From: Pseudomonas sp. VD-NE ins
GTDB taxonomy: Bacteria; Pseudomonadota; Gammaproteobacteria; Pseudomonadales; Pseudomonadaceae
DNA length: 64,000 nucleotides
Assembly (NCBI RefSeq): GCF_031882575.1
Contig: NZ_CP134772.1
Span: 6,421,001-6,485,000, forward strand
Direction of reading: 5' to 3'
Shown: positions 8,983 to 19,352 of the stretch, piece by piece
Numbering within the stretch: the stretch's first letter is position 1
Layout of the letters: every line of letters begins with the position of its first letter
The notes under the pieces: generated by a model
The model's input: the letters and a program-made list of their open reading frames with translations, nothing else
Told to the model about the DNA's origin: nothing
Databases searched by the model: none
Made by a program: the position numbers and the translations under genes

Positions 8983-10191
8983 ATGCAGCGGCTGTATCGG
9001 AAACGCATCGTTCTGGGCGTCGGCGGCGGCATCGCGGCCTACAAGAGCGCTGATCTGGTTCGTCGCCTGATCGACCAGGGCGCCGAAGTGCGCGTGGTAA
9101 TGACCCATGGCGGCGCCGAGTTCATCACCCCGCTGACCATGCAGGCCCTGTCCGGCCACCCTGTGCACCTCGACCTGCTCGACCCGGCCGCCGAAGCCGC
9201 GATGGGCCACATCGAGCTGGCCAAGTGGGCCGATCTGGTGCTGATCGCCCCGGCCACCGCCGACCTGCTCGCGCGCCTGGCGCAAGGCATCGCCAACGAT
9301 TTGCTGACCACCCTGGTGCTGGCCACCGACGCTGTTGTGGCTGTCGCTCCGGCAATGAATCAGGCGATGTGGCGTGATCCGGCGACCCAGGCCAACCTGC
9401 AACTCCTGGAAAGCCGTGGCCTGAAGACCTTCGGCCCGGCGTCTGGCAGTCAGGCCTGCGGCGACGTCGGCATGGGGCGGATGATGGAAGCCACCGATCT
9501 GGCGCAATGTGCGGCCGACTGCTTTCAGCGTCAGGCACTGACCGGCAAGCACGTGGTCATCACCGCCGGCCCGACCCAGGAAAACATCGACCCGGTGCGC
9601 TACATCACCAACCACAGCTCCGGCAAAATGGGCTTCGCCCTCGCTGAAGCCGCGGTGGAGGCCGGCGCCCGTGTCACCCTGATCAGCGGCCCGGTGCACC
9701 TGCCGACGCCGGATCGCGTCACACGCATCGACGTGGTCAGCGCCCGCGACATGCTCGCGGCCTGTGAATCGGCGATCCCGTGCGACGTGTTCATCGCCTC
9801 GGCAGCCGTTGCGGACTACCGCCCGGAAGTCGTCGCCCCGCAAAAACTCAAGAAAGATCCTACGAGCGGCGACGGCTTCGTCCTGCAAATGGTGCGCAAT
9901 CCAGACATTCTGGCCACCATCGCGACCCGTCCCGACCGTCCGTTCAGTGTCGGCTTCGCCGCCGAGACCGAACACCTGCTCGACTACGCTGCACGCAAGC
10001 TGAAGGACAAGAATCTCGATTTGATCGTCGCCAATGACGTCGCCAACCCGAGCATCGGTTTCAACAGCGAAGAAAACGCCTGCAGCGTGATTGACCGTGC
10101 GCTGCACGCCACGGTTTTCGCCCAGACCAGCAAGAGCAAGATCGCTCGCCAACTGGTCACTTTTATCGCCGAACGTCTGAACCAGGTTTAA
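8983..10191 (+). CDS. coaBC: Phosphopantothenoylcysteine decarboxylase / phosphopantothenate-cysteine ligase
   Basis: Bifunctional coenzyme A biosynthesis enzyme of 402 aa. The N-terminal CoaC flavoprotein half begins [19 protein letters not shown] and contains the active-site region [15 protein letters not shown]. The C-terminal CoaB half includes [25 protein letters not shown] and the KLKKDP loop. ATG 8983 is selected because [16 protein letters not shown] matches relatives and AAAGGCAGACCT precedes it; in-frame codons upstream of 8983 are not conserved. dut follows after 5 nt. Confidence 0.96.
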   Translation: MQRLYRKRIVLGVGGGIAAYKSADLVRRLIDQGAEVRVVMTHGGAEFITPLTMQALSGHPVHLDLLDPAAEAAMGHIELAKWADLVLIAPATADLLARLAQGIANDLLTTLVLATDAVVAVAPAMNQAMWRDPATQANLQLLESRGLKTFGPASGSQACGDVGMGRMMEATDLAQCAADCFQRQALTGKHVVITAGPTQENIDPVRYITNHSSGKMGFALAEAAVEAGARVTLISGPVHLPTPDRVTRIDVVSARDMLAACESAIPCDVFIASAAVADYRPEVVAPQKLKKDPTSGDGFVLQMVRNPDILATIATRPDRPFSVGFAAETEHLLDYAARKLKDKNLDLIVANDVANPSIGFNSEENACSVIDRALHATVFAQTSKSKIARQLVTFIAERLNQV

Positions 10192-10196
10192 TTTAC

Positions 10197-10652
10197 ATGC
10201 ACGCTTTGCAAGCCAAGATCCTCGACCCACGCATCGGCAGCGAATTCCCGCTGCCGCAATACGCCACCCCGGGCTCCGCCGGCCTCGACCTGCGCGCCAT
10301 GCTGGAACAGGACATCGTGATCAAACCGGGTGAAACCGTGCTGATCCCTACCGGCCTGTCGGTTTACATCGGCGACCCGAACCTCGCCGCGCTGATCCTG
10401 CCGCGTTCGGGCATGGGCCATAAGCACGGCATCGTGCTGGGCAACCTCGTCGGCCTGATCGACTCCGATTACCAAGGCCCACTGATGGTTTCGTGCTGGA
10501 ACCGTGGCCAGAGCGATTTCACCATGACCGTCGGCGAACGTCTGGCGCAACTGGTGCTGGTGCCAGTGGTGCAGGCGCACTTCGAAATGGTTGAAGAGTT
10601 CGTCGAAACCGAACGCGGCACCGGTGGGTTTGGCCATACCGGCACCAAATAA
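10197..10652 (+). CDS. dut: dUTP diphosphatase
   Basis: Homotrimeric dUTPase of 151 aa that hydrolyses dUTP to dUMP. All five motifs are visible: [43 protein letters not shown] and GTGGFGHTG near the C-terminus. It is translationally close to coaBC (5-nt gap). Confidence 0.97.
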   Translation: MHALQAKILDPRIGSEFPLPQYATPGSAGLDLRAMLEQDIVIKPGETVLIPTGLSVYIGDPNLAALILPRSGMGHKHGIVLGNLVGLIDSDYQGPLMVSCWNRGQSDFTMTVGERLAQLVLVPVVQAHFEMVEEFVETERGTGGFGHTGTK

Positions 10653-10664
10653 CCGGATGAATAT

Positions 10665-10753
10665 CCTGTAGGAGCTGCCGCAAGCTGCGATCTTTTGATC
10701 TCGATCTTAAAAAACAAAGTCAAAAGATCGCAGCCTTCGGCAGCTCCTACAGG
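10665..10753. repeat. REPIN, class A
   Basis: Arms 10665-10698 and 10720-10753, 34 nt each with a single mismatch. It lies between dut and algC. Confidence 0.9.
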
Positions 10754-10955
10754 GGAAATTTGTGCAGTTTCCGCGACAGGTTTTAACACCGTAAATCAAG
10801 GTTTTGCCGGCCGAAAGCCACGCCAGCCGAGGCGTCATGGCCCTTTCATACCACGAACTCTCTGTGGAAAACGCCGTCATACCCTTCAGTTTGAGCCTGC
10901 CGTCGAACGATTCGTCGGTCTGTCCCGCCACTTTCGAGATGGAGCATTTCCGTAG

Positions 10956-12353
10956 ATGAGCACCCCAGCCAAGATTGCCCCGAAGCTGCCTGACAGCATT
11001 TTCCGCGCCTATGACATTCGCGGCACCGTGCCGGAATTCCTCAATGCCGAGACCGCTTACTGGATCGGCCGCGCCATCGGTTCGCAGAGCCTCGCCCAAG
11101 GCGAGCCGAATGTGTCCGTCGGTCGCGACGGTCGCCTGTCCGGCCCGGAGCTGGTGGCCGAGCTGATTCGCGGTATCGCCGAAAGCGGTTGCCATGTCAG
11201 CGACGTTGGCCTGGTGCCGACGCCGGCGCTGTACTACGCCGCCAACGTGCTGGCCGGCAAGTCGGGCGTGATGCTCACCGGCAGCCACAACCCGTCGAAC
11301 TACAACGGCTTCAAGATCGTCATCGCTGGCGACACCCTGGCCAACGAACAGATCCAGGCCCTGCACGAGCGCCTCAAGACCAACAACTTGAGCAGCGGTA
11401 CCGGCAGCGTCACTCAGGTCGAGATCCTCGACCGCTACAACACCGAAATCGTCCAGGACATCAAACTGGCGCGGCGCATGAAGGTTGTGGTCGACTGCGG
11501 CAACGGCGCGGCCGGCGTGATCGCCCCGCAACTGATCGAAGCGCTGAACTGCGAAGTCATCCCGCTGTTCTGCGAAGTCGACGGCAACTTCCCGAACCAT
11601 CACCCGGATCCGGGCAAGCCTGAAAACCTCGTCGACCTGATCGCCAAAGTCAAAGAAACCAACGCCGACATCGGCCTGGCTTTCGACGGCGACGGCGACC
11701 GTGTCGGCGTGGTGACCAACACCGGTAGCATCGTTTACCCCGATCGTCTGCTGATGCTGTTCGCCCGCGACGTCGTGGCGCGTAACCCGGACGCGGAAAT
11801 CATCTTCGACGTCAAATGCACCCGCCGCCTCGTGCCGCTGATCAAGGAATACGGTGGTCGGCCGCTAATGTGGAAGACCGGTCATTCGTTGATCAAAAAG
11901 AAAATGAAACAATCCGGTGCGCTACTGGCCGGTGAAATGAGCGGGCACATCTTCTTCAAGGAGCGCTGGTTCGGTTTCGATGACGGCATCTACAGCGCCG
12001 CACGGCTGCTGGAAATCCTCAGCAAGGAAAAATCCACCGCGGAAGAGCTGTTTGCGACCTTCCCGAACGATATTTCTACGCCCGAAATCAATATCCATGT
12101 GACCGAAGAGAGCAAATTCAGCATCATTGATGCACTGCACGACGCACAGTGGGGCGCAGGCGCTGACCTGACCACCATTGACGGCGTGCGAGTCGATTAC
12201 GCCAAAGGCTGGGGCCTGGTGCGCGCATCCAACACCACACCGGTGCTGGTGCTGCGCTTCGAGGCCGATGACGAGGCAGAACTTGCGCGTATCAAGGACG
12301 TATTCCACGCCCAACTGAAACGTGTTGCACCTGATCTCCAACTACCGTTCTGA
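10956..12353 (+). CDS. algC: Phosphomannomutase / phosphoglucomutase
   Basis: Alpha-D-phosphohexomutase of 465 aa that interconverts mannose-6-P/mannose-1-P and glucose-6-P/glucose-1-P for alginate, LPS and rhamnolipid precursors. The active-site phosphoserine lies in GVMLTGSHNPSNYNG (near residue 110), the metal loop is DGDGDRVG, and the sugar-binding loop is GEMSGHIFF. Length fits the classical enzyme. ATG 10956 follows GGAG. The preceding 200 nt hold a weak AlgR-like sequence (ACGATTCGTC at 10907-10916), which I do not rely on. Confidence 0.96.
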   Translation: MSTPAKIAPKLPDSIFRAYDIRGTVPEFLNAETAYWIGRAIGSQSLAQGEPNVSVGRDGRLSGPELVAELIRGIAESGCHVSDVGLVPTPALYYAANVLAGKSGVMLTGSHNPSNYNGFKIVIAGDTLANEQIQALHERLKTNNLSSGTGSVTQVEILDRYNTEIVQDIKLARRMKVVVDCGNGAAGVIAPQLIEALNCEVIPLFCEVDGNFPNHHPDPGKPENLVDLIAKVKETNADIGLAFDGDGDRVGVVTNTGSIVYPDRLLMLFARDVVARNPDAEIIFDVKCTRRLVPLIKEYGGRPLMWKTGHSLIKKKMKQSGALLAGEMSGHIFFKERWFGFDDGIYSAARLLEILSKEKSTAEELFATFPNDISTPEINIHVTEESKFSIIDALHDAQWGAGADLTTIDGVRVDYAKGWGLVRASNTTPVLVLRFEADDEAELARIKDVFHAQLKRVAPDLQLPF

Positions 12354-12370
12354 TCCACCCGGAGCCCTGA

Positions 12371-13276
<906 letters not shown>

Positions 13277-13295
13277 TCGGTAATCGCTGAAAAGC

Positions 13296-13380
13296 AAAAG
13301 ATCGCAGCCTGCGGCAGCTCCTACAGAAACGTGGTTTTGTACGACGCCCCTGTAGGAACTGACGAAGTCTGCGATCTTTT
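13296..13380. repeat. Degenerate REPIN, class A
   Basis: Arm 13296-13326 matches the class A core. The opposite arm at 13350-13380 carries several mismatches (GGAACTGACGAAGTCTG), so it is a decayed pair after argB. Confidence 0.8.
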
Positions 13381-13482
13381 TTATGCGCGCAAGAAACATC
13401 CGATACAACTCAGCGAAACGTCCGACATTCCCTCCGAACAAATCTCCCTAGGATCTTCCCTTAATCCACCGGAGATTTACCC

Positions 13483-13734
13483 ATGCAAAAAAACTACGTC
13501 CCTTACGGCAGCGATGTTTCCCCAGGCACTTACGAGTGCGTCGATTGCGGCCATCAGTATTCCAACCAAGCCAAAACCTCGATGCCGCCGTGCCCGCAAT
13601 TTCGCAAAACGGCGCATGCGTTGAATGGCTGGAAGATCCTCACCGGCCAGGGTGATGCGATCAAAGACCCTTATCCAGAAAAGCCTGCCGACATCAAAAG
13701 CGCCAAGGTCATCACGCCCTCGAACAAAAAATAA
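13483..13734 (+). CDS. Small zinc-ribbon-like protein
   Basis: The 83-aa product begins MQKNYVPYGSDVSPGTYECVDC. It has one CxxC pair (around residues 23-26) and a later PPCP. A standard zinc ribbon would have a second CxxC, but here the fourth position reads CPQF, so only three cysteines remain; a histidine could substitute. Function unknown. It heads a three-gene unit and is followed 18 nt later by the next gene. GGAG precedes ATG 13483. Confidence 0.72.
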   Translation: MQKNYVPYGSDVSPGTYECVDCGHQYSNQAKTSMPPCPQFRKTAHALNGWKILTGQGDAIKDPYPEKPADIKSAKVITPSNKK

Positions 13735-13752
13735 CTCCGGAGCGCCTGAACC

Positions 13753-14325
13753 ATGCAGATCTCGTTCACGATCGACGCCGCTGCTTTCGAGCTGGAACAA
13801 AAGGAACCGGTCAAGAAAACCTTGCGCATTGGCGACGCTGAAATCACCCACGCCTTGCAGCGCATTGCCAAGGCCAGCCTGACCGAATACCTGAAAATGC
13901 TGGTCGAAGGCGGCATGCCCAGCCGGGCTGACGAGGCCAAACAGGATCGTCTGCTCTACCTGATTCAGAGCTACTTCGGGCAAACATTGCCGACCGAGTC
14001 GCAGATCTCGACGATCTTCCAGCTGACCCAGAGTCAAAGCAAAACCCTGCTGAAAAACACCGTGTCACGCTTTCGCAATCAACTCGATGACATTCTGCAA
14101 CACAGCATGCGTACGGTGATCGAGACGGCCGAACACGCGCAAACCGTGTTTTTGGTGGTCATCAGTTCGGATGTGATTCGCGATGAGCTGAACATGCTGA
14201 TCACCCAGAACGAGCCGACATTCAAACCCATCACCAAGCGTAAGGGCAGCGCCGGGCAGTTCGAGATCAGCGAGGACAGCCACGCCTTACTCTGCACGAC
14301 GTTGGGGCTCAATGCCGTTCAGTGA
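13753..14325 (+). CDS. Hypothetical cytoplasmic protein
   Basis: A 190-aa soluble protein, mostly helical, with no family I can name. The C-terminal part (from about residue 115) contains RTVIETAEHAQTVFLVVISS and DVIRDELNMLI. It is preceded by CCGGAG. Its 3' end overlaps the next gene by 14 nt, pointing to coupled translation with the membrane protein. Confidence 0.75.
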   Translation: MQISFTIDAAAFELEQKEPVKKTLRIGDAEITHALQRIAKASLTEYLKMLVEGGMPSRADEAKQDRLLYLIQSYFGQTLPTESQISTIFQLTQSQSKTLLKNTVSRFRNQLDDILQHSMRTVIETAEHAQTVFLVVISSDVIRDELNMLITQNEPTFKPITKRKGSAGQFEISEDSHALLCTTLGLNAVQ

Positions 14326-14695
14326 CATCGTCGCGGTCAGTGGTTTGCTGCTGACCCTGACCACGTTCATGTTCAATCTGGCGTGGCCGACGCTCAGTGA
14401 GGCGTTGGCGCTGGATGAATACCAGTCGGGGCCGCTGAACCGAAAACGCAGTCGAGAGAAAGTACGGACGGCGTTTTATTCGCGGGCGCTGCCGCTGACG
14501 TGCGCGTTTGTGGCGTTGTTTTACGTCAATCTACCGGCCGCTGCAGGCATTGTCCGCAGCAGCAAACTGGATCTGTGGGATTTTGATGTGGATCGGACGT
14601 TGTACGTGATGGTGGTGCTGGCGCTGCTGGCATTTGCGCTGATCAATGCGGGATTAACCGTGAAACTGATCAGAAAATGGCGAAACCTGCGTTAA
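14312..14695 (+). CDS. Hypothetical membrane protein
   Basis: A 127-aa protein with three hydrophobic segments, roughly residues 5-25, 55-78 and 95-118, ending in a basic tail VKLIRKWRNLR. ATG 14312 follows GGGGCTC and lies inside the end of the upstream gene. No known family is recognised. The overlap suggests a pair with the soluble protein before it. Confidence 0.72.
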   Translation: MPFSDIVAVSGLLLTLTTFMFNLAWPTLSEALALDEYQSGPLNRKRSREKVRTAFYSRALPLTCAFVALFYVNLPAAAGIVRSSKLDLWDFDVDRTLYVMVVLALLAFALINAGLTVKLIRKWRNLR

Positions 14696-14704
14696 ATCGA
14701 GTCG

Positions 14705-14782
14705 CCTGTAGGAGCTGCCGAAGGCTGCGATCTTTTGATTTTTTTAGATCAAAAGATCGCAGCCTTCGGCAGCTCCTACAGG
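14705..14782. repeat. REPIN, class A (near-perfect)
   Basis: Arms of 35 nt at 14705-14739 and 14748-14782 are exact reverse complements, with a T-rich 8-nt loop. It is the tightest copy in the window and lies between convergent genes, where it could terminate both transcripts. Confidence 0.92.
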
Positions 14783-14805
14783 GGAAGTGCGACAGACCAG
14801 TGTTA

Positions 14806-15450
14806 TTACACGCCGAACCGGGCGCGGTATGCTTCGACGGCTGGCAGGTGTTGCTTGAGCTGCGGATCATCGGCAAGGAATTCCAGCACCTGATTCAGCG
14901 AAACAATGCTGATCACCGGGATACCGAAGTCACGCTCTACTTCCTGGATCGCCGACAACTCACCGTTGCCACGCTCCTGACGGTTCAGCGCAATCAGCAC
15001 GCCGGCTGCCTTGGCGCCGTCCTGGGAAGCGATGATCTGCATCACTTCGCGGATCGCGGTGCCGGCGGTGATCACGTCATCAATGATCAGCACGTCACCG
15101 GTCAACGGCGCGCCGACCAGGCTGCCGCCCTCGCCGTGAGCCTTGGCTTCCTTGCGGTTGAAGCACCATGGCAGGTCACGGTCGTGATGCTCGGCCAGCG
15201 CGACGGCAGTGGTTGCCGCCAGCGGAATGCCTTTGTAGGCCGGGCCGAACAGAACGTCGAAGGGAATGCCGCTTTCGGCGATGGCTGCCGCGTAGAAACG
15301 CCCCAGCTGCGCGAGGGCCGAACCCGAGTTGAACAGGCCGGCGTTGAAGAAGTAAGGACTGGTGCGCCCGGACTTCAGGGTGAACTCACCGAAGCGCAAA
15401 ACGCCGCGATCGATGGCAAAACGAATGAAATCGCGCTGATACGCTTGCAT
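14806..15450 (-). CDS. pyrE: Orotate phosphoribosyltransferase
   Basis: Pyrimidine biosynthesis enzyme, 214 aa, converting orotate and PRPP to OMP. The PRPP-binding loop reads [16 protein letters not shown], and the flexible catalytic loop is [16 protein letters not shown] 15450 ([13 protein letters not shown]) matches relatives; the in-frame codons before it are not conserved. It is divergent from crc. Confidence 0.96.
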   Translation of the reverse strand: MQAYQRDFIRFAIDRGVLRFGEFTLKSGRTSPYFFNAGLFNSGSALAQLGRFYAAAIAESGIPFDVLFGPAYKGIPLAATTAVALAEHHDRDLPWCFNRKEAKAHGEGGSLVGAPLTGDVLIIDDVITAGTAIREVMQIIASQDGAKAAGVLIALNRQERGNGELSAIQEVERDFGIPVISIVSLNQVLEFLADDPQLKQHLPAVEAYRARFGV

Positions 15451-15477
15451 GAAAAAAACCCCAAATACCACGGATTT

Positions 15478-15509
15478 AGCTAATTAGCTTGACGCCGTGT
15501 ATCATACAC
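15478..15509. promoter_or_regulatory. pyrE/crc divergent promoter region with two palindromes
   Basis: Two perfect palindromes lie in the 82-nt gap: AGCTAATTAGCT at 15478-15489 and GTGTATCATACAC at 15497-15509. The second can be read as a -10 box in both directions (TATCAT toward crc, TATGAT toward pyrE). No operator is known to me for either palindrome. Confidence 0.4.
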
Positions 15510-15532
15510 GCACGCGATTTTTGGGGCCATTT

Positions 15533-16312
15533 ATGCGGATCATCAGTGTGAACGTCAATGGTATTCAGGCTGCAGTCGAGCGTGGTTTGCTCAGTTGGCT
15601 GCAAGCACAGAATGCCGACGTCATCTGCCTGCAGGACACCCGTGCCTCCGCCTTTGAACTGGATGACCCAGCCTTCCAACTGGATGGCTACTTCCTTTAT
15701 GCCTGCGATGCTGAAGTCCCTGCCCAAGGCGGCGTGGCTTTGTATTCGCGGTTGCAACCGAAGGCTGTCATCAGCGGTCTCGGTTTCGAGACGGCCGACC
15801 GCTACGGGCGCTACCTGCAAGCAGATTTCGACAAAGTCAGTATTGCCACCTTGCTGCTCCCTTCGGGGATGAACGGCGATGAGGACTTGAACCAGAAGTT
15901 CAAGCTCATGGACGATTTCGGCAAGTACCTGGACAAACAGCGACGCAAACGTCGCGAGTACATTTATTGTGGCTCGCTGTACGTGGCGCAGCAGAAGCTC
16001 GACATCAAAAACTGGCGCGACAGCCAGCAATCCCCGGGCTTCCTGGCGCCAGAGCGCGCCTGGATGGACGAGATTGTCGGCAACATGGGCTACGTCGATG
16101 CCCTGCGCGAAGTCAGCCGCGAAGGCGATCAGTACAGCTGGTGGCCGGACAACGAACAGGCCGAGATGCTCAATCTGGGCTGGCGCTTCGACTACCAGAT
16201 CCTGACCCCGGGCCTGCGGCGCTTTGTGCGCAGCGCACGCCTGCCACGTCAGCCAAGGTTCTCGCAACATGCGCCACTGATTGTCGACTACGACTGGACG
16301 CTGACCATCTAA
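15533..16312 (+). CDS. crc: Catabolite repression control protein
   Basis: Crc, 259 aa, acts with Hfq on A-rich leader motifs to block translation of catabolic mRNAs. It has the exonuclease III-like fold but lacks nuclease activity in studied pseudomonads. The sequence is collinear with known Crc throughout, from MRIISVNVNGIQAAVERGLL to APLIVDYDWTLTI. ATG 15533 is the family start. A terminator follows directly. Confidence 0.97.
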   Translation: MRIISVNVNGIQAAVERGLLSWLQAQNADVICLQDTRASAFELDDPAFQLDGYFLYACDAEVPAQGGVALYSRLQPKAVISGLGFETADRYGRYLQADFDKVSIATLLLPSGMNGDEDLNQKFKLMDDFGKYLDKQRRKRREYIYCGSLYVAQQKLDIKNWRDSQQSPGFLAPERAWMDEIVGNMGYVDALREVSREGDQYSWWPDNEQAEMLNLGWRFDYQILTPGLRRFVRSARLPRQPRFSQHAPLIVDYDWTLTI

Positions 16313-16327
16313 GCGTCGTTTCGCAGT

Positions 16328-16363
16328 AAAAAATGCCCGTATCGCAAGATACGGGCATTTTTT
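16328..16363. terminator. Rho-independent terminator after crc
   Basis: Stem ATGCCCGTATC / GATACGGGCAT with a GCAA-type loop, A-rich before and T6 after. It can serve both crc (plus) and gltS (minus). The stem core is the same as in the rpmG terminator. Confidence 0.92.
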
Positions 16364-16390
16364 ATGCCTGCGCTCAGGGCGGAATCGAAC

Positions 16391-17599
16391 TCAGACGGCG
16401 GCGAAGAACGGCAACATCAAGTACAGCTTGATCACGACGACATTGATAATGTCGATGAAGAACGCTCCGACCATCGGCACTACCAGAAACGCGATCTGCG
16501 AGGGACCGTAGCGCTGCGTCACGGCCTGCATGTTGGCAATGGCAGTCGGCGTGGCACCCAGGCCAAAACCGCAATGCCCCGCCGCCAGCACGGCGGCATC
16601 GTAGTTGCTGCCCATCACCCGGAACGTCACGAAAATCGCGAACAGCGCCATGACCAGCGCCTGCACAGCCAGAATGATGAAGATCGGCAACGCCAGTGCG
16701 GCCAGATCCCACAACTTTAGCGACATCAGGGCGATCGCCAGAAACAACGACAGGCTGACATTGCCCAGCACCGAGACTTCACGCTCAAACACCTGATACA
16801 AGCCCAACGCGGAAAGACCGTTGCGCAGCACCACGCCTACAAACAGAACACACACGAACGTCGGCAACTCGAATGCGCTCCCGTGCAGGAGGCCATTCAA
16901 TAGATTGCCGACCAGCAGGCTCACTGCAATCAACGCGAGGGTTTCGACAAACGAGAATGGCGTGATCGAGCGCTCCTTGTTCGGCTGCTCAAAACCTTTT
17001 GGCAATCGTGGCGCATCCAGTTGCTGGCCGCCGGGCGCCTTCACTCGCTTGATGAGCAAACGCGCGACCGGCCCGCCGATCAAACCACCCAGTACCAAAC
17101 CAAACGTCGCAGAGGCCATCGCCAGTTCGGACGCAGAGGCCAGACCATACTTCTCACTGAATACAGTGCCCCACGCAGCACCGGTACCGTGACCGCCCGC
17201 CAGGGTGATCGAGCCGGTCAGCAGCCCCATCAATGGATCGAGCCCGAGCATTTTTGCCAGCCCGATCCCCATCGCATTCTGCACCACCAACAGCCCCGTG
17301 ACCGCCAGGAGAAATATCCCCACTATCCGGCCACCTTTCTTCAAGCTGGCAAAGTCTGCGCTAAGACCAATGGTGGCAAAAAAGGCCAGCATCAAAGGTG
17401 TCTGCAGAGAAGTATCGAAACGAATTTCAATATCGAACGTTCGTAGCAGCAACAACAGCAAGGCAACTACCAGACCACCCGCTACAGGCTCAGGGATATT
17501 GTAACTTCGCATAAAACCAACACGCGTAACGAGCCCGCGCCCTAGCAGAAGTACTAAGGACGCGGCCACAAGTGTTCCGTAAAAATCGAGCTGAATCAT
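16391..17599 (-). CDS. gltS: Sodium/glutamate symporter
   Basis: Inner-membrane Na+/glutamate symporter of 402 aa with about ten to twelve hydrophobic segments. The family landmarks are an N-terminal YNIPEPVAGGLVVALLL, TGSITLAGGHGTGAAWG around residue 130, and GHCGFGLGATPTAIANMQ in the C-terminal half. From memory, crc and the DUF4870 gene are closer together in P. aeruginosa, so gltS appears to be an insertion in this lineage. Confidence 0.95.
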   Translation of the reverse strand: MIQLDFYGTLVAASLVLLLGRGLVTRVGFMRSYNIPEPVAGGLVVALLLLLLRTFDIEIRFDTSLQTPLMLAFFATIGLSADFASLKKGGRIVGIFLLAVTGLLVVQNAMGIGLAKMLGLDPLMGLLTGSITLAGGHGTGAAWGTVFSEKYGLASASELAMASATFGLVLGGLIGGPVARLLIKRVKAPGGQQLDAPRLPKGFEQPNKERSITPFSFVETLALIAVSLLVGNLLNGLLHGSAFELPTFVCVLFVGVVLRNGLSALGLYQVFEREVSVLGNVSLSLFLAIALMSLKLWDLAALALPIFIILAVQALVMALFAIFVTFRVMGSNYDAAVLAAGHCGFGLGATPTAIANMQAVTQRYGPSQIAFLVVPMVGAFFIDIINVVVIKLYLMLPFFAAV

Positions 17600-17963
17600 T
17601 GGGATTATTCTTGGCTATATATTCAGAGGCGCGTTTTTTACCTGCACCCGCCTCATGAACCGGCTGATTGTCTCAACACTGATTACTGTGGAATTCAAGA
17701 GCCTTCGTTGGCTTGAATATATCTTAATATTTCAGAAGAAATATTAGCCCGGCAACTTTAACAATCGCCATCTGTGATTCCAAGGCTATGAACCAGAACC
17801 AAGCCACTACAGTTGTGACCAAAAGTGTAATTACGCCATTGATATAAAATGTTACTTGCCACTCATCGCAACAAGATTATTCCTACATACCGAAGAGATA
17901 ACTTTAGTTGCGCAAATAAAAATGCCCTGACATCTCAGGGCATTTTTTAAACTTGGCGAGCTT
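17600..17963. other. AT-rich gap upstream of gltS with one terminator
   Basis: This 364-base stretch is lower in GC than its flanks and has no open frame worth calling. It should hold the gltS promoter, but no clear -35/-10 pair stands out. The only firm element is the terminator at 17918-17948. Confidence 0.5.
17918..17948. terminator. Rho-independent terminator after the DUF4870 gene
   Basis: Stem AAAAATGCCCTGA / TCAGGGCATTTTT with a 4-nt loop, 15 nt beyond the stop of the minus-strand DUF4870 gene. Confidence 0.9.
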
Positions 17964-18332
17964 TTATTTGATCAACCGCCAGGTAAACGGATATCGGTAC
18001 GGGAAGCCTTCATTAGCCTTCACCCCCGCAATGATCGTCAAAACCAGTGCGCCGATAGCCAGTATTCCCAGCAGAAAGAACCCGATGATCAGCACCATCA
18101 GGAGGAAGCAGATCAACGATGCGATGGCGACGGTGATCTGAAAATTCAGCGCCTCTTTACCTTGAGCATCGATGAACGGGTCCGTTTCGCGCTTCATCTG
18201 CCAGAGGATCAACGGTCCGATCAGATTGCCGAACGGAATCCAGATCCCCAGCAAGGCGGACAAGTGACAAAACATCGCCCATTGGCGAACCTCCTGGCTC
18301 GGCTTGGGCAGTAATTCTTGCTCGTCACTCAT
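17964..18332 (-). CDS. DUF4870 membrane protein
   Basis: Small inner-membrane protein of 122 aa with the DUF4870 layout: RQWAMFCHLSALLGIWIPFGNLIGPLILW, then DAQGKEALNFQITV, two strongly hydrophobic helices, and the end NEGFPYRYPFTWRLIK. Function unknown. It is located 28 nt after rph on the same strand, as in P. aeruginosa (from memory). Confidence 0.9.
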   Translation of the reverse strand: MSDEQELLPKPSQEVRQWAMFCHLSALLGIWIPFGNLIGPLILWQMKRETDPFIDAQGKEALNFQITVAIASLICFLLMVLIIGFFLLGILAIGALVLTIIAGVKANEGFPYRYPFTWRLIK

Positions 18333-18360
18333 CGCGTCCTCCTTGCGGTTATGAACCTGC

Positions 18361-19083
18361 TCAGTCGGCCAGTGCAGCCTTTTGCAGTTCGAAGATTTCG
18401 TTCATGCCTTGCTTGGCCAGTTCCAGCATCGCGTTCAAGTCTTCAGGCTGGAACGGCGCGCCTTCAGCGGTGCCCTGCACTTCGATGAAACCACCGGTGC
18501 TGGTCATCACTACGTTGAGGTCCGTCTCGGCGGCGGAATCCTCAAGATAGTCCAGATCCAGCACGGCCTCGCCCTGATACATGCCGACCGATACAGCGCC
18601 GATCATTTGCTTGAGCGGATCGCCGCCCTTCAGGCCGCCACGCTTCTTGATCACTTTCAGCGCATCAACCAGTGCAACCATAGCGCCGGTGATCGAAGCG
18701 GTGCGGGTGCCACCATCAGCCTGGATCACGTCGCAATCGACGTACAGGGTCACGTCGCCCAGCTTGGACATGTCCAGCGCAGCGCGCAGGGAACGCCCGA
18801 TCAGACGCTGGATTTCCAGGGTGCGGCCGCCCTGCTTGCCACGGCTCGCTTCGCGCTGGTTACGCTCGCCAGTGGCGCGCGGCAGCATGCCGTACTCGGC
18901 AGTCAACCAGCCTTGGCCCTGGCCTTTGAGGAAGCGCGGCACGCCATTTTCGACGCTGACGGTGCAGATGACTTTGGTATCACCGAATTCGACCAGTACA
19001 GATCCCTCGGCGTGTTTGGTGTAGTTGCGGGTAATGCGGATCGAGCGGAGCTGATCGGCAGCGCGACCACTTGGACGTTTCAT
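18361..19083 (-). CDS. rph: Ribonuclease PH
   Basis: Phosphorolytic 3'-5' exoribonuclease, 240 aa, trimming tRNA 3' ends. It starts [21 protein letters not shown] and contains the phosphate-binding [20 protein letters not shown] and the conserved [22 protein letters not shown] 19083 is the family start; the upstream in-frame extension is not conserved. Confidence 0.96.
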   Translation of the reverse strand: MKRPSGRAADQLRSIRITRNYTKHAEGSVLVEFGDTKVICTVSVENGVPRFLKGQGQGWLTAEYGMLPRATGERNQREASRGKQGGRTLEIQRLIGRSLRAALDMSKLGDVTLYVDCDVIQADGGTRTASITGAMVALVDALKVIKKRGGLKGGDPLKQMIGAVSVGMYQGEAVLDLDYLEDSAAETDLNVVMTSTGGFIEVQGTAEGAPFQPEDLNAMLELAKQGMNEIFELQKAALAD

Positions 19084-19352
19084 AGGGAATACCTGTACTG
19101 GGGACGGAAAACTGCCGAGCATTATAGAGCGCTGCACCGCGCCTGGGCACTCGTTAAAAAATCCAGGCGACGACCGAAGGCCCTGAAACACCCGTTACCG
19201 ACGGGCTGCAGCCCTTTGTCACACCGTGTGTTTGGGCGCATTCGCCGCACTGCGCTACAATCCTGCGCCTTTGCTGCCAGTCGGCTTAAATTCATTGATA
19301 TCGAGCCTGCGGAACATCCTGCTGCGCCGATCTGCATTGCGAGGTCACCGCC

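Noticed and set aside
10907..10916. AlgR-like site before algC
   Set aside because: ACGATTCGTC matches only part of the AlgR core and no second site supports it.
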